Assembly: GCA_003313425.1 (NCBI GenBank)
Contig: NHZP01000063.1
Coordinates: 124,001-188,000, forward strand
DNA: 64,000 bases
Direction: 5' to 3'
From: Pseudopyrenochaeta lycopersici
Taxonomy: Eukaryota; Ascomycota; Dothideomycetes; Pleosporales; Pseudopyrenochaetaceae
Shown in pieces: positions 28,805 to 39,211 of this stretch. Both the position numbers and the translations under genes were made by a program. Each line of letters begins with the position of its first letter. Positions within the stretch are counted from its first letter, which is position 1. The notes beneath the pieces were generated by a model. It ran no database searches. It had not been told where the DNA came from and worked only from the letters and a program-made list of their open reading frames with translations.

Positions 28805-29635
28805 ATTGGATGTACAATGGTGAGTCCCTTCGATCTGTAGAAAGATTAGTGACTCTTTGTAAAATACTTACTCTGTTTGAGGATACACGAAGAGGCAACA
28901 ATTCCAGGCGTCATCATCAATACGTCACTTGAGTTTACGATGCGTCCAGATCAATCACATTTTATGACGTGTTTCAGACGTTTTCTGTCTATGGTACTTG
29001 ACGCTTATGAGGGGACTTCGATGTACAGAAGCCGCCTATTCGGTAGAATCCTCCTCAGCCTCTGCCGAACTTGAAATTTCAAATGCCGCGCATGCTGTTC
29101 AAAACCTCCGTCTGTGAGGAATCGTTCGCACCCACCCATGCCGGCAGAGATAACAGTAGCACAGCCTTTAATGTTAATAATCTTAACATTAAGATATTTA
29201 TATAGGTGCAGCCTAGTAGAGACTTTTAGAGAATTCTATCAAGCAGATCTAGAGATATAGAAGCCTAGATTTTTTATTTTTCCTAGTATTTTCAGGTAGA
29301 CGGCTCGCTTGTGGAACACGTTAACCGGAAATATCTGCAAGGATATCAAGATACCTTGGATGAACGTTGACAGGAGAAACAGCATCGAAATGGGGTAAAG
29401 TTGGGAGCCGGTTCACGAGGTTTTTTAGAGCTGCTGATGGACGGATCAAGTTCCGTTTTGGGTCGAGTAAGTTAGCCTCTTCCGCCCGATGACGTAATCC
29501 GGATTTGGGTCGAAATGATGTCATTACTCTAGCCCGCGCGCTTATGCAAGATCTCTACGGCTGTTTAAAGTAAAGCTCTCCACAGCTTCTTGGAGAAGGG
29601 AAGCTTTTCGTGCCTTGCACTTCTACTCGCGAAGG
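28805..29635. other. Interval upstream of the TPS gene
   Basis: No gene recognised. An AT-rich stretch at 29.17-29.29 kb is followed by cgcttgtggaacacgttaa, which resembles a Fot1-type terminal repeat and may be a solo remnant. The promoter of the trehalose-phosphate synthase should lie in the last few hundred bases. Confidence 0.45.
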
Positions 29636-31263
29636 ATGTCCCGCCAGCACCTTGAACCTGTCATCTTCGTCATATCCAACCGCCTCCCTGTAACGGTCAG
29701 GCGAACCGACGATAACACATACGACGTCTCGCCATCCAGCGGAGGCCTCGTGGGAGCGCTACAAGGCTTCGCAGGGTCGACTGAGTTTCGATGGTACGGT
29801 TGGCCTGGATTGGAGATACCTGAGCAGCATCGAGCGACGGTGAAGGCGAAATTGGCAACCCACAAGGCTTATCCTGTATTCTTCGACAACGCTCTTGCAG
29901 ATAAGCACTATAATGGGTTTTCGAGTACGTGTGGTTCGCTTTCTTCCTTATCCGGACTGTTCGTATCCTTGATACCGTACCTTTGCAGGCGAGACACTAA
30001 CATTAGCGGTGTTCTGCAGACAAGATCCTATGGCCTCTTCTGCATTATCAAACAGATCAGATCCATATAAGCAAAGATGACTGGAAAGCATATCAAGAAG
30101 TCAATCGCGCCTTCGCCGAATCCCTAGGGCCTGAGGTCGAGGACGGGGATATTGTATGGATCCAAGACTATCATCTGCTCTTAATGCCACAGTATTTGCG
30201 CGAAGCATTCGGCTACAGCAAAAAGATCAGGATCGGCTTTTTTTTGCACACTGTGTTCCCCAGTAGTGACTTCTTCAGAATACTTCCAGTCAGAAAGGAA
30301 TTACTGCAGAGTCTTCTCCACTGCGACCTCGTCGGTTTCCATAACCAAGACTATACGCATCATTTCCTTGATTGCTGCACAAAGATTTTGTACATATTTT
30401 GCCACGACCGTGATGCCACAATCACATACTAATTGACACGCAGGCACCTCGACACGAGTGATTCCCAAGTCATCTTCCAGGACCGAAAAATCAGCATCCT
30501 CACTAACCCAGTAGGGATCGACCCGAGCGAATTCCGCAAACTACTCGACCGTTCAGACGTTAAACGGCGTGTACAAAATCTGGAAGAAAAGTATAAAGGC
30601 GTCCATCTGATGATCTCGGTCGACCGTCTCGACTATATCAAAGGCATGCCCCTTCGAATCGAAGCAATGGATGCCTTCCTGACCAAGTATCCTGACTATG
30701 CCGACAAGGTTGTGCTACTGCAGGTTGTCATTCCAAGCCGCGAAGACGTTGAGGATTACCGAGAGCTCCACGACCAAATCGACCAGGCCGTATCTCGAGT
30801 TAACGGAAAACACGGTCCTGTCGACGTAACGCCTATCCACTCGCTCTTTAGTTCTGTGTCGAAGGCCGAGCTGACGGCACTCTATGCCGTGTCAGACGTA
30901 TGCATCGTATCATCCATACGTGACGGCTTCAACGTGGTTTCGTTGGAATATATCGTCTGCCAAAGAGAGCGCCATGGTGTTTTGCTGCTTTCTGAATTCG
31001 CAGGCGCGTCCGAGGTGCTGGATAAAAGCGTTTCAATTAACCCATGGGCCACGGACGAGTTTGCAGACACGATCCACTGCGCCCTGACGATGGGGAGGGA
31101 AGAGAAGACGGCAAGATGGGAAAGCTTAAACAAGCGGGTAGAACAGTTTACGAGCAAGAGATGGGGTGAGGCGTTCTTGGAATCGTTGAAGAATTCCGGT
31201 TATGCTTCGCGCGATGGCGTTGCGAATGGTGCGGTCGGCTGTGCGAGTGGCATGCTCGAATAA
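29636..31263 (+). CDS. Trehalose-6-phosphate synthase (GT20), divergent paralogue
   Basis: Exons 29636-29924, 30020-30389 and 30444-31263 join in frame through GT-AG introns of 95 and 54 bp, giving 492 residues, a normal length. The enzyme family makes trehalose 6-phosphate from UDP-glucose and glucose 6-phosphate in the cytosol. Seen are ISNRLPVTVRR, the GGLVGAL nucleotide-sugar loop, WIQDYHLLLMPQYL, HTVFPSSDFFRILPVR, the sugar-binding Arg/Lys of ISVDRLDYIKGMPLR, and SEFAGASEVL. The usual RDGMNLVSYEYI block reads RDGFNVVSLEYI, and the order of domains is complete. It is therefore probably an active but divergent second copy rather than the housekeeping TPS1. The start at 29636 precedes the conserved block by only nine codons, as is usual. 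Confidence 0.92.
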
Positions 31264-32124
31264 CGAGATCAGATGCTGCACGAATGAGGATTCTTGCAAT
31301 GCTTTTAGATTTTATCTTAGCGACCTGTCTGTAGGACTGGAGTTCGTGAGATCGCTGCCAAGGGTGGCCATGCTATAGACCTTGCCCTTCAGCTTAAATT
31401 CATCCGGCCGTCGCGAGGGTGCAGAACGGGAGTTAATTGAGGGTGGTGCAAGAATAATATCATCACTATTTAACTGCGGCGCGCCACCGAATAGATGAGG
31501 GATAGTGGACATGGTAATGATGATAGTGTATGAAAGATAGGACGAAATGTGCGAAACTAACATTCTTTCTGCAGGTATCTTAAGTCTAAGGCCATCTATT
31601 GACATTACACGAATGCCCCAGACGCGTTTTTTCGCGTTGTTTTACTAGCAAGTCAAGTATTTGAACCATTGGTAGCTGGTTGATGCTTTTCTATGGCTGC
31701 GACATCTCTGAGGCTCTGAGCCAACAGTGCAACTACCAAAAACGGCTAGTCTCATGCCTAAAATACGGCAGCAGTCCTCACCCTCCATCCTTCATTCCAC
31801 TCCTTGCCTCCCTTTGACTACGCTTATCTGGTTGCGCCCGCCCTTCGTCTCCATTTTCTCTCCCTCTGCACAGTGTCGCCTTCCCTGGTATTACATTGCT
31901 TGTGAAGACCTTCGCGCACATGCGCTCCCTGCTCCTGGTAAGGAACATACCCTCAAAACTGCAGGACTATTTACCATCAACGAGGCGGCCAAACAGCTGC
32001 AGGGCCCGCCGTATATGGCCCTTGGTGGGCCAACACTAGCAGCTAGCATGCGATCTTCTCAAACTCGCAGTGGGCGCTGCTATCAGTACATTCGAAAAGA
32101 ACTCCACAAGTCCTGGCGCTAGTA
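31264..32124. other. Interval with no supported gene
   Basis: A 66-codon minus-strand frame (Met at 31512) contains PDEFKLKGKV, reminiscent of the first strand of a short-chain dehydrogenase, but nothing follows, so it is at best a remnant. A plus-strand frame at 31727-32122 is unrecognised. Confidence 0.35.
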
Positions 32125-32596
32125 CAGTCACGCGTCAAAAGTTTCTTCCCTCAAGCGATTTTACACCAAAACTAGTTAACTTTACACCTTATTTCTGCCA
32201 CAACTGTATATTAAAATTACTCTAAAATCTAAAGTAAAATATAAATATATCTAGATTATATCTAGTATTAGTCTTAAGCTTTAAAAAATTAGGTTTATTA
32301 AATAGGAGCGTAAGAGAGTTACGAAAATTTAAAACTCTTTAAATTTGTATGTAAAATCGCGATTTTTCGCGAAATTTTTATAACCTTTCTCTCCTCCTAC
32401 GCGCCTTTCTAGTTAACAAATCAATTACCTTATAATAAATTAGGATATACATATTTATATAATTTTCTCTCTCTTTAATAATTTTAGACAATTTTAATAT
32501 ATAATTATTTAGTAAAGTGGCTGCGAAAAAGGTAAGTCTTTGGTGGGGCTTGGTGGAGATTTTAGGTAGGCGGAAGAAACTTTTGACGTAGTACTG
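32125..32596. mobile_element. AT-rich Tc1/mariner-type relic
   Basis: The ends are inverted repeats sharing gtcaaaagtttcttcc and an outer CAGT, with four mismatches in 27 bases. TA flanks both sides (32123-32124 and 32597-32598). The interior is very AT rich and non-coding, as in a RIP-mutated non-autonomous element. Its right TA is also the left TA of pogo element B. Confidence 0.7.
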
Positions 32597-32598
32597 TA

Positions 32599-34424
32599 AC
32601 ATGTTCCACCAGTCAGTGGGCAACACCAGTCAGTGGGCCACCTCATCAACACCAACGCGCTTGCCCACACAACAACTCAAATGGCCACGCAACGACAGCC
32701 TCTAGTAGCTCAAAAGGAGGGCCGAGTCCTTCTTGCGTCTCAGGCAATTAATATGCAACAAATTAAAAGTGTGCGCAGGGCTGCGCATCTGTTTAGTGTC
32801 CCTCGAACAACGCTGCAACGGCGCCTCAAAGGCTATCAGCCTCAACCTACCACCAACGCACGGAAACGTAAGCTAACGCCTACTGAGGAACAGAGCCTTG
32901 TTCAATGGATACTAGAGCTTGATCGACGAGGCTTTCCGCCTCATATTATTGACGTACGTCAGATGGGAGACGCTCTTCTCGCTGCACGAGGCCAGCAGCC
33001 TCCTCCACCTCCTCTTGGCAAAAACTGGGTCTCTCGTTTTGTTAGGGCTCAGTCAGAGCTTCAAACAAAGTGGAACCGTAAATTCCACTCACAGCGCGCA
33101 AAATGTGAGGATCCTATAAAGATAAACGGCTGGTATAGCCTTGTGAGGGACACGATTCAGACGTACGGGATATTAGACGAGGACACGTATAACTTTGATG
33201 AGACTGGGTTTATGATGGGTATCGCCTCAACGTCAAAGGTTGTTACTAGCTCTGATACTATCGGACGAGCAACTGTTGTACAGCCTGGCAACCGTGACTG
33301 GACGACGACAATCGAGTGTGTGAGCGCTGTAGGTTTTGTACTGCCTCCCTTTATTATCCTTAAGGGCAAGGTCCACCAGGCGTCGTGGTATAGTCCTGAG
33401 CTTGAGCTGCCTAGCGACTGGAGTATTAGTGTGAGCGACAACGGATGGACAACTGACGACCTTGGCCTTGCCTGGTTGAAGCATTTCGACGTCCTCACGG
33501 CCTCACGTACGATTGGAGGCTATCGCCTTCTTATACTAGATGGCCACAGCAGCCACGCGACGCCTGCGTTCGATACTTACTGCGCAGAGAGGAATATTAT
33601 CACCCTCTGCATGCCTCCTCATACGTCTCACAAGCTACAGCCTCTTGATGTTGGTTGCTTCTCGCCTCTCAAGACAGCGTACGGACAAGCGATAGACAGG
33701 CTTGCGCGCCAACGGGTGCAGTTTATTGATAAGGACGAATTTCTCTATATATATCCACGTATACGTACAACTGTTTTCTCAGCCTCAAACATCCTTGGAG
33801 GCTTTCGGGCGACAGGCTTAGTCCCGTTTTGTCCTGAACGTGTCCTATCAACATTGACAGTTGTCCGTACACCGTCTCCTCCACAGACAGCAGCCACGGC
33901 TGAGGCTGTTTCGACAACAGAAACGCCTCACACTACTGATCAACTTGATCAACAGGCCCGCCTCATACGTGAGCTCCTTTAACGTCAATCACAGAGCCCC
34001 TCAAGCCGGGCCCTCGCTCAGCTCGTCAAAGGCTGTCAGCTAGCTATGAACTCAGCTACAATCTTAGCAGAGGAAAACAGCAAACTTCGTGCCTCAAACA
34101 CGCGTTTACGACATAGGAAGGACAAACAGCGACAATATATTGCAGCTGGAGGTGCCTTACGGGTTGAGGCAGGTCGCGCGTTGGCTGTAGCTACTGAAAT
34201 AGCGTCAAACTTGAGGGTGGAGGAGGAGGCTTCTCGGCCTCGGCAACGAGCACCACCAACCTGCACTGAATGCGGAACTCAAGGTCACAATCGGACTTCG
34301 TGTAGACAAAGATAGAGAGCAATACTACTATATTTACTAGTAAACTTACGGCGTGGTTGTCGCGTTTTCGTGCGTTGAGATCCGCCTATTTTGATGAGGT
34401 GGCCCACTGACTGGTGGAACACGT
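32599..34424 (+). mobile_element. Pogo/Fot1 transposon B
   Basis: Termini start ACRTGTTCCACCAGTCAGTGGGC at both ends, flanked by TA. The left terminus carries a tandem duplication of a 17-base unit (ccagtcagtgggcaaca) that the right terminus lacks. The 1826 bp element has an inverted, more damaged sister at 35723-37565. Confidence 0.93.
32681..34315 (+). pseudogene. Fot1/pogo transposase B, one nonsense codon
   Basis: From Met 32681 the frame runs through a helix-turn-helix (AAHLFSVPRTTLQRRLKG), a CENP-B-like region (GKNWVSRFVRAQ) and a complete DDE domain (YNFDETGFMMG, LILDGHSSH, LQPLDVGCFSP). TAA at 33980 then interrupts it. The same frame resumes as RQSQSPSSRALAQLVKGC and ends at 34315 with a zinc knuckle, CTECGTQGHNRTSC. 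The stop is explained by a CAA to TAA change. The catalytic core is intact before it, so a protein lacking only the C-terminal coiled coil and knuckle could still be made. Confidence 0.92.
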
Positions 34425-35722
34425 TATCCGACCACTTTTGTCGCCAAGCACATACGTCATCCCACGCCCCACCAATCGAAGTAGCCCGACTTTATTCCTC
34501 CCAGCTCATCCGCGTGCTATCTTCGTCGATTGGCCGCATCAAAGGGATGACTAACAACCCACATGTTCTTAACGCCAGCGGCCTCAATGACTTTCTTTCA
34601 CAAGTTCGTCGCCACAACAATTCTGCGGTGTGGCACAGTTGCTGCCGCATTCTAAATCGTAAACCCATACACTCATCAACGGCACAACCCTTGCCAACTT
34701 GCGGCGTCCGCTCGGTTTGCACACCCGCCTTGCCGAAGGAGAACGATTGGACATGTTTCTTTGGCCCCGCTACGTTCCGCGGATGCAAGAAAACCCCCGC
34801 CTCGATAAATTTCGGGCTCAGTGCCCTAGTTTCCTGTCTCCTACACCACAATTGTTTGAGCTGCCGGTTCCAACAGCTTCAATATCCAAAGTGAGATTAC
34901 GGCCGATACCGATGTGTAACGCGATAGATTTGGCACGCTAGACGGAGCGTACCAGCAGCCCTTCAGGCAATCCTAAAGAGGACGGCAAGGTCAACTAAGG
35001 CGCTGCTATTATGTCTTCTCTACAGCATGTAGCAGCGAAACTTTACCGCCCGCTTGCTCATATCCTGACGTTCTTCTGTTCAGACAAGGTCTGCATATCA
35101 TCTGCCGGTCTTGCATGTAGCTAGTACTGATTTGACCCCAAGGAGAATACTTCGGATCCAGCATATCAGAAGTTTGTATTTTACAGAACTATATCGCCGA
35201 ATGAGGTATGTCAATGCTGACGCTGCTGAAATTAGTGATTCGAGATGACAGAGGCTCATGAGCGCATAGAGTGTGTCGAGTTTTGGAAGGCCGTCGTTTC
35301 AAAGCGTAGTGGACTGATGTGGTCAAAGAGAAAGCCGTTGCAGCTGGCCGGAACAGGCAAATGGAGTTTTGGATCAACCTCGACAACGGATGAAAGCTTG
35401 CGTCAAGTCACTTTCGCATCGCAAACTTCAAGAAGCATTGAATTGATGGAATTGTGGTTATTTTAGCATTCTTGAACATGTGTGTTATGACCAAGGGGCT
35501 GTTTTGAAGAGTTCTCTCCGGAGAAGACTCCCGAAGCGCTCGTCCACTTTTACACGTCGGTCCGGTGGCAATCGGGATACAAAAGCGGGAGCTTTAGGGG
35601 TTCGCTTAGGACGTGGGGTCGGGTTGACATCCCGCGGCAAAGCATGCCGCAGCCAGTCAAACGCTGCGCGGATAAATCTGAAGCGAGAGGCTCGCTCGTG
35701 GCATGAAGGGCGGCTTTGGCTA
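34425..35722. other. Unique spacer between inverted pogo copies
   Basis: The 1.3 kb between elements B and C has fragmentary open frames (for example 34699-34941 plus and 34492-34851 minus) whose products I do not recognise. Composition is close to normal genomic, not RIP-like. Confidence 0.45.
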
Positions 35723-37565
35723 ACGTGTTCCACCAGTCAGTGGACAACACCAGTCAGTGGGCCACCTCATCAAAACAGGCGGATCTCAACGCACGAAAAC
35801 GCGACAACCACGCCGTAAGTTTACTAGTAAATATAGTAGTATTACTCTCTATCTTTGTTTACACGAAGTCCGATTGTGACCTTAAGTTCCGCATTTAGTG
35901 CAGGTTGGTGGTGCTCGTTGCCGAGGCTGAGAAGCCTCCTCCTCCACCCTCAAGTTTGACGCTATTTCAGTAGCTACAGCCAACGCGCGACCTGCCTCAA
36001 CCCGTAAGGCACCTCCAGCTGCAATATATTATTGCTGTTTGTCCTTCCTACGTCGTAAACGCGTGTTTAAGGCACGAAGTTTGCTATTTTCCTCTGTTAA
36101 GATTGTAGCTAAGTTTATAGCTAGCTAACAGCCTTTAACGAGCTGAGCGAGGGCCCGGCTTAAGGGGCTCTGTGATTGACGTTAAAGGAGCTCACGTATG
36201 AGGCGGGCCTGTTAATCAAGTTAATCAGTAGTGTGAGGCGTTTCTATTGTCCAAACAGCCTCAGCCGTGGCTACTATCTGTAGAGGAGACGGTGTACAGA
36301 CAACTATTAATGTTAATAGGACACGTTCAGGACAAAACGGGACTAAGCCTGTCGCCCGAAAGCCTCCAAGGATATTTAAGGCTGAGAAAACAGTTGTACG
36401 TATACGTGGATATATATAGAGAAATTCGTCCTTATCAATAAACTGCACCCGTTGGCGCGCAAGCCTGTCTATCGCTTGTCCGTACGCTGTCTTAAGAGGC
36501 GAGAAGCAACCAACATTAAGAGGCTGTAGCTTATAAGACGTATGAGGAGGCATGCAGAGGGTGATAATATTCCTCTCTGCGCAGTAAGTATCAAACGCAG
36601 GCGTTGCGTAGCTGCTGTAGCCATCTAGTATAAGAAGGCGATAGCCTCCAATTATACGTAAGGCCGTAAGGACGTCGAAATGCTTCAACCAGGCAAGGCC
36701 AAGGTCGTCAGTTGTCCATCCGTTATCGCCCACACTAATACTCCAGTCGCTAGGCAGCTCAAGCTCAGGACTATACCACGACGCCTAGTAGACCTTGCCC
36801 TTAAGGATAATAAAGGGAGGCAGTACAAAGCCTACAGCGCTCACACACTCGATTGTCGTCGTCCAGTCACGGTTGCCAGGCTGTACAACAGTTGCTCGTC
36901 CGATAGTATCAGAGCTAGTAACAACCTTTGACGTTGAGGCGATACCCATCATAAACCCAGTCTCATCAAAGTTATACGTGTCCTCGTCTAATATCCCGTA
37001 CGTCTGAATCGTGTCCCTTACAAGGCTATACCAGCTATTTATCTTTATAGGATCCTCACATTTTGCGCGCTGTAAGTGGAATTCACGGTTCCACTTTGTT
37101 TAAAGCTCTGACTAAGCCCTAACAAAACGAGAGACCCAGTTTTTGCCAAGAGGAGGTAGAGGAGGCTGCTAGCCTCGTGCAGCGAGAAGAGCGTCTCCCA
37201 TCTAACGTACGTCAATAATATAAGGCGGAAAGCCTCGTCGATCAAGCTCTAGTATCCATTAAATAAGGCTCTGTTCCTCAGTAGGCGTTAGCTTACGTTT
37301 CCGTGCGTTGGTGGTAGGTTGAGGCTGATAGCCTTTGAGGCGCCGTTGCAGCGTTGTTCGAGGGACACTAAACAGGTGCGCAGCCCTGCGCATACTTTTA
37401 ATTTGTTGCAAATTAATTGCCTGAGACGCAAGAAGGACTCGGCCCTCCTTTTGAGCTACTAGAGGCTGTCGTTGCGTGGCCATTTGAGTTGTTGTGTGGG
37501 CAAGCGCGTTGGTGTTGATGAGGTGGCCCACTGACTGGTGTTGCCCACTGACTGGTGGAACACGT
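35723..37565 (-). mobile_element. Pogo/Fot1 transposon C, inverted sister of B
   Basis: This 1843 bp element has the same termini as B with TA on both sides, and both ends carry the duplicated 17-base unit. It lies in opposite orientation to B, so the two form arms of an inverted repeat with a 1.3 kb spacer. Confidence 0.93.
35860..37483 (-). pseudogene. Fot1/pogo transposase C, RIP-damaged
   Basis: Alignment by eye to copy B shows mostly C-to-T or G-to-A differences. The start (MATQRQPL at 37483) is intact, but the frame stops at 37259, where Gln of SLVQWILELD is TAA. The next long frame, 36733-36221, has His to Tyr in the catalytic block (LDGYSSYA), Asp to Asn in LQPLNV and several Ser to Leu changes, all transitions. 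The zinc-knuckle end is also degraded. It is not functional. Confidence 0.9.
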
Positions 37566-38007
37566 TAGCTGCAGTGATTATACAGCAGGTACTACAGGGG
37601 CGTGCATGGGGCCCATGGGATTGAGCTGGGTATACGTCATAGCTATTGCGAGATTCCATGCGCTTGAAATAGGAAGTGGTGTAGATCAACCCCCGACAGG
37701 ATCTGGAGGAGGACAGTTCATTGGGCATGGCGCTTCAGCAACAGAGGAGCTGACATTGATATGATGCCCGTCCCAATTCACCCGGCTGCGACATGGGGGC
37801 TTCAGAAGGACGAGTGATGAACCAAAAGTCGACAGGTAGGGGCAAGCGGGAGCAGGAGGGGTTAAAAGTAGTGGCGTCCCAGTCTTCTGAATTGGCTCCC
37901 ACAAAAACATTAAGCCGCCGCTTTGGGATCCCACAGCAAACACGCTTTTTGCTTTGAAAATCCAGGACTACGATACCTTAGCACCTCGCCACCGAGCAGC
38001 AATAACT

Positions 38008-39034
38008 ATGGAGCTCGAGATGCGCAATACCGGTGGCCTTAACTGGACACACCACGCTTTATTTGCCTTGGACAGCGACAATGCCCAAAAATCTCCCGAT
38101 GTTTGGTCTGCCTTCAGCAACGACCATGCCCTCACCATCCCACACTCGCTACTGACCGCCACTGCCATTGAACGATATGGCCAGATCACACCGCCTGAAG
38201 CCAACTCGTCCGCCCGATCCATGTCGCGACACCACGCCTGAGGCTTCTATCCCCGTTTACCAGTTCCAGAATGAAGTTCTATCGCCCGACGACCAGCAAG
38301 TGCAACTCCTTGCAAACTGCCAGTCACCGCTTTCGGACTCGGAGGAAAAGCCACAGCCTGAGGAGCAGCCTGTTCGTGCTTCAAGACGCCATAGAACCGC
38401 CAAACAGACGGTTGCCAATCAAACGACTGCTGTCTCCAATTCAGAACAGCAGCAGACCTATTCTGCTGCCAACTCACAGCCGCAGAAACGCAAGCGCGGC
38501 CGACCCAAGACGCAACCCCACACAGTTGAGGCTTTCACATCCGACGGTGATCCGTTCCAAGTCACATCGGCCCGTCAGTCGTATCTAGAGAAGAATCGCA
38601 TTGCCGCTCATAAGTGTCGCCAGCGCAAGAAGAAGTACATCAACAACCTCGAGGCGCGATCCCACGTGCACTTGGCTAAGAATAAAGTACTGAAAGAAAA
38701 CGTTGCTGTGCTGCGCGAGGAGGTCCTAGAGCTGAAGAACGAGGTTTTGCGGCACGCGGAATGCGGCTTCTGGGCCGTGGACGAGTATCTCGCGCGCTGT
38801 GCCGATAACCTGCTCGGTGTCTCAGCCCCGCTGGGCATGTCTGCATCGCAGGAACAGGGCCAGTCAGGGAGCTTGAATTGGCGTACGCCTACCTTGACCC
38901 ATACTGAAGGCAAACCCAGCACGATCGAGTCGCCTCCCAACCAAGGCACGAGCGATGATTTCCCTCGCAACAACTTTGAAGGCCTTGACCTTCTGGAAGG
39001 CCTCGACGAGAAAGAGGAAGAACGGGAAGCATAA
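38008..39034 (+). pseudogene. bZIP transcription factor (ATF/CREB-like), apparent frameshift
   Basis: The 3' part encodes a basic leucine zipper: the DNA-contacting basic region around LEKNRIAAHKCRQRKKKYI, then heptads ending VLELKNEVLRHAEC, and a C-terminal tail. It is preceded by an AT-hook-like KRKRGRPK. The upstream part, from Met 38008, reads in another frame and includes IERYGQITPPE, a motif seen ahead of the Pro/Ser-rich segment in fungal Atf-type factors. The two frames differ by one base and meet near 38180-38240. I find no credible intron there, so a one-base indel (or sequencing error) is likeliest. A shorter protein could start within the second frame near 38168. DNA targets cannot be told. 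Confidence 0.78.
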
Positions 39035-39211
39035 CACTCGACTGCTCATACCTTCACCCTTTCTTTATTTTATCGTGATTCTGCTTTCGCTTCTGGCTCT
39101 GCCATGGAAACATTCAATTACTCATTACCTAGCCAGCGTTTCTATACCCAGCCTTAAAAGAAAAGTTTGCCTTTTTCGAGAGTATAGTATCGCCGTTTTT
39201 ATTGTTAGGAG

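Noticed and set aside
31312..31512. Short-chain dehydrogenase N-terminus (DEFKLKGKV)
   Set aside because: Only ten residues are suggestive and no cofactor motif follows before the stop.
34391..34941. Candidate gene between the inverted pogo copies
   Set aside because: Open frames on both strands overlap and none shows a motif or intron logic.
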